A stretch of 64,000 nucleotides of DNA from Saccharomycopsis fibuligera x Saccharomycopsis cf. fibuligera. Its lineage: Eukaryota > Ascomycota > Saccharomycetes > Ascoideales > Saccharomycopsidaceae. The position numbers were made by a program, and so were the translations under genes. The notes beneath the pieces were generated by a model. That model did no database searches, was not told the DNA's origin, and saw nothing but the letters and a program-made list of their open reading frames with translations. Positions 52,267 to 62,939 of this stretch are shown in pieces. Within the stretch, counting starts at the first letter, position 1. Each line of letters opens with the position of its first letter. The DNA is taken from the NCBI GenBank assembly GCA_001936135.1, contig CP012811.1, forward strand, positions 2,418,001-2,482,000, in the 5' to 3' direction.

Positions 52267-53298
52267 ATGAAAGTGAGCTCGTTCTCATTGGTCTTCAACC
52301 TTTTTTTATTAGTGCAATTCAGTGTACAGGCATATCCTCCATTATTGATCTCCTCCACGAGATTAGTAAAAGGACTAGTGAAGAAAGTAGGCTCACCAAA
52401 ACCAAACCCTTACCCACTGGTAAAACTCTACACTGTAATTGAAAACCTCATATCACATTGTTCTTCCGATGCATATGTGCTAATTAATCAACCAGGATTA
52501 ACTTATGATGATTTTGTCACGAATGATCAAAAGATTTTTTTTAATGTGCAGAAAGAAATGGATCAGGATTCTACAGTTGTGGCTTTCCCTTATATTGAGT
52601 CACCGATTTCATTCAATCTGATTAGCAAATACATTATCAAGAACTGTCGTGCAGAGGTTATTCGGCTTGATGTGGAAACACAGGAACAGTTAGACGGTCC
52701 TCATTCAGATGTACCAAAATATATAGATACTAAGACGAGGGTATTTTTAGTAAATTTACCCAGATTACCTACTTACAAGTACCAGTATCAGTTAAGGACC
52801 CAGGCAATTCATGCACATGACAAATACTTGCGAGAGATTCTCCGCAAGCTTCCATCACCTTATGTGAGCATCTTTTTGACATCATTGGACACTACTAAAG
52901 AAGATGAAATTTTCTTTATTGGCCATCCAGAGAATGCCGGCTACATGAAAAGTTTCAAGCAGTTGGCAGGAGAATTTGATCCGGTGAGCTGGCTCACCAA
53001 TGACCAGAGAAGATTGAAGGAGGAAAATATCCATCAAGAGTATGATTTCACCAAGCCAAAGAATAAATATGAGATTTTTCTCAAGAAACAAATGGAAGAA
53101 GAACTCGAGATACTGCTTTTCACTAAAGATTTTTTTATAAAAAATGAAAAGATCATTTTGGGATTATCCCCGATTATGGTTTTATACGTGGTTTATTATG
53201 CAATTAGGACCATGCTGTATCTATTGGAAGCCACAAAGCAGGTCATTTGGCGCTCGAAGATAAAGAGGATTGCGGTAAATGAAAAGAAGGACAAATAA
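52267..53298 (+). CDS. BIG1: ER membrane protein Big1, beta-1,6-glucan synthesis
   Basis: S. cerevisiae and C. albicans Big1 are ER proteins needed for cell-wall beta-1,6-glucan. The 343-residue protein has a signal peptide (about 1-22, MKVSSFSLVFNLFLLVQFSV). A lumenal domain follows with LYTVIENLISHCSSDAYVLINQPG and SPYVSIFLTSLD. One C-terminal transmembrane segment (about 297-320, IILGLSPIMVLYVVYYAIR) and a short Lys-rich cytosolic tail end the protein. The last four residues, KKDK, fit the dilysine ER-retrieval signal KKxx. Size and topology match Big1. The family is distantly related to V-ATPase accessory proteins. The ATG at 52267 begins the signal peptide. Confidence 0.78.
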   Translation: MKVSSFSLVFNLFLLVQFSVQAYPPLLISSTRLVKGLVKKVGSPKPNPYPLVKLYTVIENLISHCSSDAYVLINQPGLTYDDFVTNDQKIFFNVQKEMDQDSTVVAFPYIESPISFNLISKYIIKNCRAEVIRLDVETQEQLDGPHSDVPKYIDTKTRVFLVNLPRLPTYKYQYQLRTQAIHAHDKYLREILRKLPSPYVSIFLTSLDTTKEDEIFFIGHPENAGYMKSFKQLAGEFDPVSWLTNDQRRLKEENIHQEYDFTKPKNKYEIFLKKQMEEELEILLFTKDFFIKNEKIILGLSPIMVLYVVYYAIRTMLYLLEATKQVIWRSKIKRIAVNEKKDK

Positions 53299-53366
53299 TA
53301 TAACATGAAATTGTATAAAGAATGGGGACTTTCTTATAATTAAAACCTGAGCTAACTGTATGTTGC

Positions 53367-53401
<35 letters not shown>

Positions 53402-55228
53402 TGTTTGCTTGCTTGTTTGTTTGTTCAACGTAAGGCTCTAATTTTTAGTCTATAAGGATCTTCAAGTGCACATCAAGTTTCCCTGATACCTGTTCTTCAT
53501 TTTTGTTTCTTACTTTTTCTATTCACTATAGTGACTGTTACAGCACTGCTCATTTGGTTCCATCTATATAATGAAGGTGTCTCTGCAATGTCATATTAAA
53601 TGTACTGGGATAACACCAAAACTAACCACAATACATGCTAACTGCCGAAAGAATAGCACAATATGATGTTATTGTGAGACAAGTCTGATCCGTAACTTTC
53701 AATTCACTGTCTAATACAGCGTTAGGTTGTACCATATATTTTTAGAAAAATTTTGGCAACTCAGTTGTATCATTGCTAATCTACATTCCGAGAGAAAAGC
53801 ATATATAGCTATATTTAGTAAATGTTTTGAGAATGTAACTACTTTACCCATATTATCATCCCTGTGGGGTATTCAAAACATGCCTAGCACTAAAGAACCT
53901 TCCTCTGAAAATGCTGATTCCACCATAGAATCTTAGGTAAACCAGCCAGAGGATATCCAACCAATTTTTACCATAAATGTTAAATCTTACAGGAAAACAA
54001 ATTTAAGCAAAACATCCGGAATTCATAATAGCACCGCAGTTTTTAGAATTAAGTTGTGTCTACTTTTCTTTGATTATTATGCCTGCAACTTAATTTTTAA
54101 AACTGTGGAAGAAAAAAAAAAGAAACCTTTCTCTTAAATTATGTTTTTTTTTATTAAAATTTTGCAAAAATCAAGTTTCGTAGTTTGAAAACCCTACTGC
54201 TATACTTTTTTTTTGTTTTGCTATCAAGGTCAATAATTGGGACGCCCCAATGTATTTTCCCTTTTTAGATGCAGATATATATACGGCGAGCCTGACCAGA
54301 TAAAATTTCTAGACTCTATTGTTACTAGTTGACTTTTTTTTTGTATTTTATCATTAGCTAAGTAAACAGAAACGTAGAGAGGATGATCGAGTCAAATATT
54401 GTGAGTCTTTTAAGGATAAATAGGGCTAGAAACTACAAAAAAGTTGACAACGAAGAGATGCAGGTGATTAACTCAGCAAAGTTAAAAAAGAAAACCAACT
54501 TTTGGGAGAAAAGTGGACGTGGAAGATAATGTTAATGGTACAAGATGAAGCAGAAATATTGTCAGCTGGAGGAGAAAGAAACCAAATCTGCAGACAGAGG
54601 CAGGTACAAAACATTGTACAGCTTCTTACATAACTTCAGCCTACACTACCAAGCAGCCTCGAGTGATGTGGTGCGAGGTACAACCTTAATGTGTATACTA
54701 GGGCATGATTTGCGCATTTATAAACATCAAGTCGCAGTGCTGCTTTTTTGACGGGTTACCATAATGTATTACCCTGCAATTACGAGCCTCACCTGTGCTG
54801 CGATCGCAAAGGGGGATACCCTGTTTTGAGCACTAAACCTTTCAAACTCTGTTTCGCAGGCACTGGGCAAGCCACAACAGTAGTGCCTGGAAGGAGAGCG
54901 ACACCAAACTGCTGGTCGTGTGCCAGTTTGTCTTTTACAGCCTCAATCGCAAAGCTTGTTTTTTTTTCGTAGTTTGTATGCTCAAGTGTGTTGTTATTGA
55001 TGATTGATTGATTGATTCACTTTCGTTCTTTCCCTTTACTTCTAATTCTGTCTTTTTCTTTGCTGTCAAACAGGGACTGCTTCTGTCATTTCATTCGCTG
55101 TTCCTTTGTTGTTTTAGTATTAGCTTTCTATTAGCTTTCCTTCTCTTCAAACAACCACTTTGCTCCACCGTACACTGGACCCCTTTTGCAACACAGAATC
55201 CCTCTGAAAAGACTTGCCCATCCTCAAC
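53299..55228. other. 1.9 kb spacer between BIG1 and the TM9 gene
   Basis: A long T run lies at about 53371-53398, next to the BIG1 3' end, and GATTGATT repeats lie near 55001-55016. A 48-codon ATG frame at 54383-54529 and one at 54545-54751 have no motif and are not called. Nothing else is supported. Confidence 0.6.
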
Positions 55229-57256
55229 ATGGTGCTCCTCCAGACTCTAGCGTGTATTTACCTATCGCTTAGCTTTCCTCTTGCTAGCGGGAAACTTGTT
55301 AGAAGAAATTACAACAAAGATGATAATGTCCCAATAACAGTCACAAATATTTCTCCTGGCGGGAACTCGGAAAATGGGAAATTCTTTTTGTATCCAATAA
55401 GTTACTTTGATGAAACCGCCAACTTTTGTTACGCTGATAAGTTTGTCAAGGACGATGATAAAGAAGGCCAAGCCAAACTTCAAAAATATCAATCCGAAAA
55501 TAACGTTATTAAGTACGACTCCATCTTTGAAGACGATATTTCATATGGACCACGTACCATCGAGTCAGTTTTCCAACAAGACATTACATGTCAACAAATT
55601 TGCTGGAGAGACTACCGTAGCGTTAATGCATCCAGAATCAACTTTTTGATTGAAAATGACTACCGCTTTAACTTTTTTATTGACGATATTCCAATTGGCA
55701 AAGAATTTTATGATTTCAACTCCAATAAATTTTACATTTCAAATAATATTCCAATTGGTTATAAAGACATCAACCATGTTTTACACATTTATAACCACTG
55801 GCAACTCATTGTCTATTACACTAACAATGGTTTAAATAGCTACAACATTATCAAGGCGGTTATGCAACAGCGTGCTGCTAAACGTGTTAAGCAGCATGAA
55901 AACCAATGTCAAATTTACCCACCTCAGGTCTTGAGAACTAAGCCAAATGTGGACAATAAGGTCATTTTCACCTACGATGTTGTCTGGAAGGAAATTTCCA
56001 ATGAGATGACTAATCACTATGATTGGAACAACCGTCTTGACCAATTTAAGCACAACTTGGTCAATCATAAGTTTGACAATATTCAAAATTCTTTATATTT
56101 TGTTTTGATTATATTTGTTGCTATCTACTCCAGCAACAAGTTTAGCTCAATTTTGAGCGCAGATACTAGAAGCTACAAGTCTTTAGCTGGAGATGACGTT
56201 ACTGATGCAGACATTGTGGCTATTGGCGAAGACGATGATTTGTTGGTAAATTGGTACTCTTTGAAGAATGATGTGTTTAGAAAACCAAACAAATTGATTT
56301 TCTTTTCTAACATTGTTGGCTTAGGTATCCAGTCAATTGTGGTTGCTGTTATCACTTTGCTTTTGTTGATCACTAACCATATTACTATCATCACTCCATA
56401 TGAAGTGAAATACACTATCTTCACTTTGATTTTGCTTACTAGCGCTATTCAAGCATATGTCTCCGGTACCATTTACAAGAACTTCCATCCAAGTTTTTTG
56501 CATAATACTACCGTTACCTTTTCTTCTATAATTAGCGAGCATAAATCATTGTTGATTGTTAATGCAGTTTTTACCCCAGCAGTTTTCGCTGTGGCTAACA
56601 TTTTCCTCAATAGTGGTTACGCCGCTGTCAAATCCACCAAGTACTTGACTTTTGCAACTCTTTTTAATCTTTTTGTTTTTAAATTTGCATTGATTTATGT
56701 GCCATTGTCTATTATCGGCTCATTATATGCTTTGAAAGTTTCTTCAAATACTTACACTCTCAACAATCCAAGCTTGAAGGTCAATATGATTGAAAAGAAA
56801 ATTCCATCTTCAACACCACTCTTAAATAGACCAATAATTAGCAGTCTTGTGGTGGCAGCTTTCCCATTCAGTGTTATTTCTAACAGACTTACATATTTGT
56901 GGGCTGGTATTCTCTTTAACAATTTGTATTTTGGCTTCTGGAACTACTTGATTTCATTGTTTTTGGCAGCAGCCATTTCTGTTTTGGCCAACATTATGAT
57001 GACTTTCAACGCCTTGAATGTTGGCAACTGGAAATGGCAGTGGCTTACTGTTGACAGCGGTTTAGCGGTTGGGTTGTTCAGTTTCATCTATGGGTTTAGA
57101 TCAGTCAATTGGAACAAATTTGGTGATGCTCCATCATTTTTCATTTTTGTTGCAGAAAACTTTTTGGTGAGTTCTTTGATTGGTGCCGGATTTGCCAGTA
57201 TCAACTTTTACTTTACTTGGGCATTTGTGCGCAAGCTCTACAATTCCAAAGCTTAA
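55229..57256 (+). CDS. TM9/EMP70-superfamily membrane protein (Tmn3-like)
   Basis: Nonaspanins sort membrane proteins in the Golgi and endosomes and affect adhesion and metal balance. The first ATG is 55229 (MVLLQTLACIYLSLSFPLASG, a signal peptide); the frame is open further up only from a TTG. The 675 residues have a ~270-residue lumenal domain with NYNKDDNVPITVTNISPGG, INFLIENDYRFNFFIDDIP and LHIYNHWQLIVYY. Nine hydrophobic segments follow (the last ones around 56940-57240). The C-terminus is FVRKLYNSKA. Family members usually end in a short K-x-D/E COPI-binding motif after this tyrosine, which is absent here. The sequence looks closest to Tmn3, but the paralogue choice is uncertain. Confidence 0.85.
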   Translation: MVLLQTLACIYLSLSFPLASGKLVRRNYNKDDNVPITVTNISPGGNSENGKFFLYPISYFDETANFCYADKFVKDDDKEGQAKLQKYQSENNVIKYDSIFEDDISYGPRTIESVFQQDITCQQICWRDYRSVNASRINFLIENDYRFNFFIDDIPIGKEFYDFNSNKFYISNNIPIGYKDINHVLHIYNHWQLIVYYTNNGLNSYNIIKAVMQQRAAKRVKQHENQCQIYPPQVLRTKPNVDNKVIFTYDVVWKEISNEMTNHYDWNNRLDQFKHNLVNHKFDNIQNSLYFVLIIFVAIYSSNKFSSILSADTRSYKSLAGDDVTDADIVAIGEDDDLLVNWYSLKNDVFRKPNKLIFFSNIVGLGIQSIVVAVITLLLLITNHITIITPYEVKYTIFTLILLTSAIQAYVSGTIYKNFHPSFLHNTTVTFSSIISEHKSLLIVNAVFTPAVFAVANIFLNSGYAAVKSTKYLTFATLFNLFVFKFALIYVPLSIIGSLYALKVSSNTYTLNNPSLKVNMIEKKIPSSTPLLNRPIISSLVVAAFPFSVISNRLTYLWAGILFNNLYFGFWNYLISLFLAAAISVLANIMMTFNALNVGNWKWQWLTVDSGLAVGLFSFIYGFRSVNWNKFGDAPSFFIFVAENFLVSSLIGAGFASINFYFTWAFVRKLYNSKA

Positions 57257-58226
57257 GAAGTTGATTTGGGAGGAAGAAAGATGAGTGATTTTTTGAAGAC
57301 TAGATATTGTCATTGTATTCGTTGAGCGAAATTCGTGAGCAATAAATAATAGGATAGAGGTGATAATTTTTGAACTTCATTGCGTGTAACATTTCTTTTA
57401 CGTTGATAATTTTATAGGACTTTTTTTTTTCGTTCTTTTATTTAATTATTTAGCTATTTATTTTTTAAATTTAAAATTATAATTTTTATTTTTTATTTTT
57501 TTTTAATACTCTAGCAAAGCTTTGAGACTACAATGCAACGTATCTGTAAAAATGAAATAGATTGTGTCTTGTAGACTTACTTGCAACATAGACAGCGCTA
57601 TTTCGCCAATAACCAATAGAACTGGCATCAAAGTCTACAAGAACAAGCCAAAACATTGTATATAATTCTTGGCAAACATTGTGCTTTTAAACAACCGTTC
57701 CAGAGAGTGCGTGTTGAAGAATTTAGAAAGAATATTGAAAAAGGTTATCTTAAGAAGACACACAAAAAGACTAAGAAAGTTTTTTTAATTTACTTTTAGA
57801 TGTACGTTTGTTGTAAGTTCCAATTTATGTTTTGCTTAAATTCTTTAATTTTTGCTAATCTTATGTACGAGGCCATGCTAGGGTTGCCCTTGAGAAGCCT
57901 CGCTCTAGTTTTTATAACGATAGCTATGAAATTATATATATATATATATATATATATGAATACATGATTGCAGGGTGGGTTAGTGAGACGCTGTTACTAT
58001 TATGCGGTGTATAAGATGGGCCCATGGCTTTCTGTTTTTCACTGAGAGCCATAAATAGCATTTAAATTTTACTTTTCCATCAATACAGAGCAAGAAAGCG
58101 CTACACTGGTGCCCACCACACCCCCTGATCTTTACTATAGTTTCTCAAAAAAAAAAAAAATTCGTATCAGCATTCATTCATTCTAACTGAAAAAATAATC
58201 CTAATTACAGTTCTAATGTGCCCTTC
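57257..58226. other. Convergent spacer between TM9 and cyclin genes
   Basis: Very A/T-rich, with T and A/T runs near 57420-57505, a perfect TA repeat near 57937-57957 and an A run near 58149-58160. No gene is seen. Confidence 0.65.
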
Positions 58227-59534
58227 TCAATACTGCAATGTATCGGTATTATTATTCTGACTCTGACTATGATTATGACTATTGTACACTGGAGCACCCC
58301 TACCACCTCGACTATCCCTATTTCTCATATTATTGCTATTATTGAGCCGAGAATTTTGACCATGGTGCATTATTGGAGGCTTTGGTATATCTGGAACATG
58401 AGCAGCGGGGCCCGAGGGAAATGAAGGAGCGGTTGATGTGGAAGCTTTTGATGCTGGAGCAATTGCCGGGACCCCAGCACCAGCAGCACTGCTTCCTGCC
58501 CCCGAAGCAATTGCAATTGGTAGCTTGTCATCAACCGTGCGGATTTCCTTTTTGAACTCATTACGGCCCGCTTTCACGTCTTCTTCATCAGCACCACCAC
58601 CACCATCCACAGCTTCAAGCAAGTCATCCATGGAATAATCAAAAGAGCTCAATTGCGGATCGAGCCCCATCTTGACATCGACTGTTTTCAAATGATCAAA
58701 GCATTCCTTCATGTACGCAATGATATCATTAATTTTTGCCAACCCAACGCCAAAATGCTTCTGGATAAAGAGTTTGCCAATTTTTTCCTTTTTTTTCAAC
58801 ATTGTCAAGACATACGCAGCGGCAGCGAGCTCGTATGCATTGTAAAGAATATAAACGGGGCAGTAGATGGCCACCTCGGCAAACCAGTAGAATTGCTTGA
58901 CTTGCAATTCTTTTTCCCTTTGTCGCTGTTTGCGCTGCTGTGGGGTTAGTTGGCTAGTGACGGCGGTGTTTATGCCGCTGGCATCGTCAACGTCTAACAC
59001 TTCGTCAAAGACGTCAAATGGCATTTCTATGATTAAGTCAAATCTCAAATCCTTGAGGATTTTGTTTTCTAGGGACTTGATGGCGTCAATGTTTTTCCAA
59101 ATCAAGTTGTCTAGTTCTTCTACTGGCACACCCGGCTTGATCATTTTGGCCAATTGTAGCGCTATAGTTTTGATGCTTTTCAAATTCTCTTCGGATTTGG
59201 TAGCAATAAAGACACACGTTGCCACCACTTGCTTGTAGTCAAAGGAAAAAAAATCATTAAACATGTAGTATCGGTTCAAGAAGACTGACGCGGCAATCAC
59301 TGTTCTTCTGGCGAGTTTGGTGCCGGCGGAAAATTCTACTACCCGCTGTACTGCTTTGGCTCTATATGCTAATTCGTCCTTGTATGGGATTGATTTGGTT
59401 AGTCTGGAGGGTGTTTTCTCTTTTAGATCTTCCTTGGTGAAGATCCACTGATTGTAAGGTACGTTGATCACTTCAGGCCACATGTCTTCGTCTTGTTCTT
59501 CTTGTTCTTGTTCCTGTTCTTTTTCACCTGCTTG

Positions 59535-59566
<32 letters not shown>

Positions 59567-60161
59567 CTCCAACTAGTGGTCCTGCCACGGTGATATTGTT
59601 GAGCTGAAGTGTAGGCACATAACTACTGCTTGGATTTGTAGTGGTTGCCGCTGTAGCAGTTGCGGCTTTTCCAAGGTACGTATCCCTGGTCCCATTTGAA
59701 TAATTGTCTCTTCTATCCCAGTTTCGCAGTCTGGAATTATTATTATTGTTACTGTTATTATTATTATTATTATTGTTATTATTGATATGGTTGAGATTAT
59801 CTGCCGCCGGCAAAGAATTCACTCCAGCTGGACCATTACCGCCTCTTCTGAGTCCACTTCCTGCGGATGGGCCTCTAGCGTAATCTCTTCTACCGCCATC
59901 GCTGTAACTATTACTGTTCATTGAAGAAGGATCGGAGGATATTACTGGATTGTCAGTGAAATTAATACGATCGTTTATGTTTCTATTGCTGATATTTCGA
60001 TTGGCGTTAGCATTGGCATTACTTATGTTTAGCGGAAGTCGACCGTTTGGACTTTTTGATCTGGATCTTGGTCTTTTGGAATACGATATTGGTATTCTGT
60101 TGCTATTGGTATGGTTCTCGTTGTTTGATGACCTGTATCTGTTGGAATACCAAATACACAA
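58227..60161 (-). CDS. P-TEFb-type cyclin (Bur2/Ctk2/Pch1-like)
   Basis: It probably partners a CDK9/12-like kinase that phosphorylates RNA polymerase II and Spt5 during elongation. The cyclin box begins at about 59457 (NQWIFTKEDL, then PSRLTKSIPYKDELAYRAK) and contains RRTVIAASVFLNRYYMF and VVATCVFIATKSEEN. The second fold ends near 58690 (FYWFAEVAIYCPVYILYNAY, then AAAAYVLTMLKKKEKIGKLF). The C-terminal ~130 residues and N-terminal ~220 are low-complexity (Asn, Ser, Gly, Glu, Pro). The first in-frame ATG is 59921, giving 564 residues. However, 80 more codons are open upstream to 60161 without an ATG and read as an Arg/Ser/Asn-rich tail, so an upstream exon joined near ATTCCAACAG (acceptor about 60144) is possible. 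The feature end here is the open-frame limit. Confidence 0.78.
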
Positions 60162-60552
60162 AGAAAAGCTGACGTGACTGGACAGCAGCTATCTGGATTG
60201 GATGGAGTCCTTGCTTGGATGGACTACTGACAACTAATGAGTGTCTCTATACCATATATATATATATATATTTTATATCCAGTTTACACACTTGTTTCTT
60301 TGTTTGGGGCTGCTCTTTTTCCTTACTATAAAAGATAATTTTTACCACTCGAGGCAACCTGGTTTACCCGACCCGACCACTGTCGAACACCAAAAGTGGT
60401 TGGCGCTCTTTACTCTCTCCATAGTAGAGCAGAGCAGCAAGTACAGTCGCAACGGTTGTGTTGGTTAAAAGCACAGTAAAAAACGATCATTAATATATTT
60501 TTACAAATTATAATGTATAAACTAGACAAAATTTATAAAAACATTAGGTTAC
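60162..60552. other. Spacer between cyclin and RPS8 genes
   Basis: Promoter region of the cyclin gene with a TA tract at about 60251-60273, and the RPS8 3' flank (about 60480-60552). No gene is seen. Confidence 0.6.
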
Positions 60553-61164
60553 TTATTTCTTAGCAGTCAATCTTCTCAAGTAGAAAGCCAATTCTTCACC
60601 TTCCAAAATGTAACCATCAACTCTTCCAGATTGACCTGGTCTAGAAGAAACAGCAGCGTATAAACGACCAGCACCGAATTGGGCGTCCAAAGAGTTTTCA
60701 ACCTTAGCCTTGGAAGATCTAGCAGCCAATTTTCTTTCAACCTTTCTGGATCTCTTGACTTCTTCTTCGTCTTCAGCAGCCTTGGCATTCTTCTTCTTAC
60801 CCAAAGTTTGACCGTAGTGGGTTTCGTACCATTGTCTGAATGGAGTAGCATCGATTTGAACAATAGCAGCCTTGGTCAAGGTGTTGGTTCTGACCAATTC
60901 GTTATTAGATGGGTGGTAAACGACACCAACAACTCTGGTCTTTCTGGAAACACCTTCAGAGGCCCAAGAGAAGTTACCAGTGTCAACTCTCAAAGCTCTG
61001 AACTTCTTGTTACCACCTCTGGTTCTAACTTCATGGATACGTTTAGCACCGATCTTGGTGTTGGCTGGTTGACGGCCTAATTCGAACTTCCGCTTCTTTC
61101 TGAATTGGGCTCTTTTGGCACCAGTGTGGGAACGCTTGTGACGTGAATCTCTAGAAATACCCAT
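60553..61164 (-). CDS. RPS8: 40S ribosomal protein eS8
   Basis: It is a structural protein of the small subunit near the platform and is needed for 40S maturation. The 203 residues match eS8 from the first residue ([20 protein letters not shown]) to the last ([11 protein letters not shown]). Conserved blocks include RRHPNT-equivalent [35 protein letters not shown] and [15 protein letters not shown]. It is intron-free within the coding region. Upstream, a probable 642-nt 5' UTR intron (61170-61811) begins just before the ATG. Codon use is strongly biased, as expected for a very highly expressed gene. In related yeasts there may be two copies (RPS8A/B), and the copy cannot be named. Confidence 0.97.
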   Translation of the reverse strand: MGISRDSRHKRSHTGAKRAQFRKKRKFELGRQPANTKIGAKRIHEVRTRGGNKKFRALRVDTGNFSWASEGVSRKTRVVGVVYHPSNNELVRTNTLTKAAIVQIDATPFRQWYETHYGQTLGKKKNAKAAEDEEEVKRSRKVERKLAARSSKAKVENSLDAQFGAGRLYAAVSSRPGQSGRVDGYILEGEELAFYLRRLTAKK

Positions 61165-61169
61165 TTTTA

Positions 61170-61811
61170 CTATTCGGTGTTGTTAGTATACTCTTGCTAA
61201 GCTGGGATACAACGTGGTTAGAGAATGGTTAGGTATGGCTTGTTGGCAGAAAAAGAGATCTTTGCTTGGTTTGGGTTACTTTTTTTTTATAGTGTTTTGA
61301 CGCATGAAAATTTTTTACTCTGTATGCGCAAAGTCTTTGAGTCGGCAATGCAGAAGAGACGGTGTGTTGTCTGCTCCGATAATAATAAAAATACTAATAA
61401 TTGCTATTATGCTTGATCATAAATGTCTATTACTATTGATTAGTGTAAAGATATTATCGTAAATGTTGTGGGCGGTTCATTTAATCTTTACAATTTCTCA
61501 TCTTAATGTAATTTCATAATACCAAGTTTCATCAATTTTGTTATGTTTGTCTTTTCTTCAAATTCAAATTCAATGCGGTAGTGATATTATTGATAGAGAC
61601 TGGGTTTTGCAACAGTGATGTGATCAAATAATAGTACTAATGAACTATTGCAATAGTACAAATTTGATATATTGTTTTTTTTTTCTGCTTTTTTTTTTTT
61701 CTTTTTAGCCAAATGATCTCAGTATCCAACTTTCAATAGTGATGGTAATCTTCACGATCATCTAACGCACTCTCTAACAGTATTCAGATGTTTAATGTAC
61801 CCTAAACATAC
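61170..61811 (-). other. Probable 5' UTR intron of RPS8 (642 nt)
   Basis: On the minus strand there is a GTATGT donor (61811-61806), a perfect TACTAAC (61188-61182) and an AATAG acceptor ending at 61170, five bases before the RPS8 ATG. All three signals match those of YSA1. It would shift the transcription start beyond 61811, toward the CACGTG at 62116. The alternative is an unspliced 5' flank with chance motifs. Confidence 0.6.
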
Positions 61812-61946
61812 CTATTTATCGTTAGTATTTTGAAAAATCTAAGCAAAAGATCGAAAGACTGAAGGGAATTTTTTTCATTTGTTTGAAAATTGTCAAATAC
61901 TTTTGCCTGGGCAGTATGTGGGAGAGGGGAGGAGGACTGGATTGGG

Positions 61947-62014
61947 AGAGCAGAGCAGAGCAGAGCAGAGCAGAGCGGTGGGAGAGTGAGCGAGAGCAGA
62001 GTGGGCAGAGAGCG

Positions 62015-62048
<34 letters not shown>

Positions 62049-62075
62049 TAGCAGCCAGCAGCAGCAGCAGCAGCA
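61947..62075. repeat. Cluster of simple repeats upstream of RPS8
   Basis: Six AGAGC units (61947-61976), a (GA)n run (about 62018-62046) and a CAG/AGC run (about 62055-62074) lie within 130 bp. The plus strand is purine-rich throughout. Confidence 0.9.
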
Positions 62076-62112
62076 GCGGCGGCCCAGTGGACACAACCTC
62101 CTAGTAAAAAGA

Positions 62113-62124
62113 GCGCACGTGCGC
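62113..62124. promoter_or_regulatory. Palindromic GCGCACGTGCGC with CACGTG core
   Basis: A 12-bp perfect palindrome lies about 300 bp beyond the proposed RPS8 UTR-intron donor. Cbf1 binding at CACGTG is known at ribosomal-protein promoters in CTG-clade yeasts. Nearby CATGTG/CACATG variants (about 62139, 62205, 62285) may be weaker sites. The assignment is inferred. Confidence 0.45.
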
Positions 62125-62939
62125 AAATTTCACCAAGTCATGTGATGAAGCAAGCAACTGCGTGAGAAAGTGAGTGACAGTGGAATAGTAGCCCTAATGA
62201 AGAGCACATGACTAACATGTTCCACAGAAGAAGAAATAGCCCTAGTATTCACTTCAAAGGATACCCTGCTCACCCTGAAAGTAACATCACATGATTATCT
62301 CGTAAGTGTTTTTTTTTCTTTTTTCTCGATTTTCATTTTGAGGAATTTACGAAGATCACGGTGAAAATTAACGAGATTGATTGATTGATTGATTGATTGA
62401 GTAGACAATCTTTCGGTTTACGCAATTTGATTCAACGGCCAAAAATAATTCTAAAAGCTTTTTCTTTTTATTTTCTTTTTTTTTTATTTTATTTCATTTT
62501 ATTTTTTATTTGGCTTGGTAGTATGTGCAGTTGCACTGCTGACTGGGTAGACTCACACAGTAGTACACTTAGCACCAGTAGCTAGAGTGCACTACTGTGA
62601 CAGCTGTGGCAGTACGACAGTGCCCGTTCTCAAGAGGCTTGCTTGGCTCCCGGGGAACGGCGCATTTGAAATATTTGTAGCTATGAATATGCGCAGGCGA
62701 AAACGACGTAAAAATAAGTACAACATGGGATAAAAAAAAAAAAAAAAGTAAAAAAAAAAGTGTCAAGATAAAAAGAAAAAAAAATAAAAATAAAAAAAAA
62801 AGTAAAAAACCAAACAGGGACCATGAAAACAGATTTTTGAGATTTAGTGAGATAGAGTAAAGTAAAGTAAAGCAAAGCAAAGCAACGGCATGTGAAAACA
62901 TCAATTATTGTTATAATCATTCTCTCTTTGATAGCAATA

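Larger units (their letters stand above)
61812..62939. other. RPS8 promoter region and PRS3 3' flank
   Basis: Beyond the repeats and CACGTG palindrome, it holds GATT tandem repeats (about 62379-62400), T-rich and A-rich runs (about 62460-62510, 62733-62803) and AGTAAAGTAAAGCAAAG-type repeats near 62858-62884. No gene is supported. Confidence 0.6.

Noticed and set aside
54383-54529. 48-codon ORF downstream of a TATA-like run
   Set aside because: Very short, basic, no homologue recognised; expected by chance.
61170-61811. Intronic box C/D snoRNA in the RPS8 UTR intron
   Set aside because: One TGATGA-like word was seen, but without a paired CTGA box at suitable spacing.
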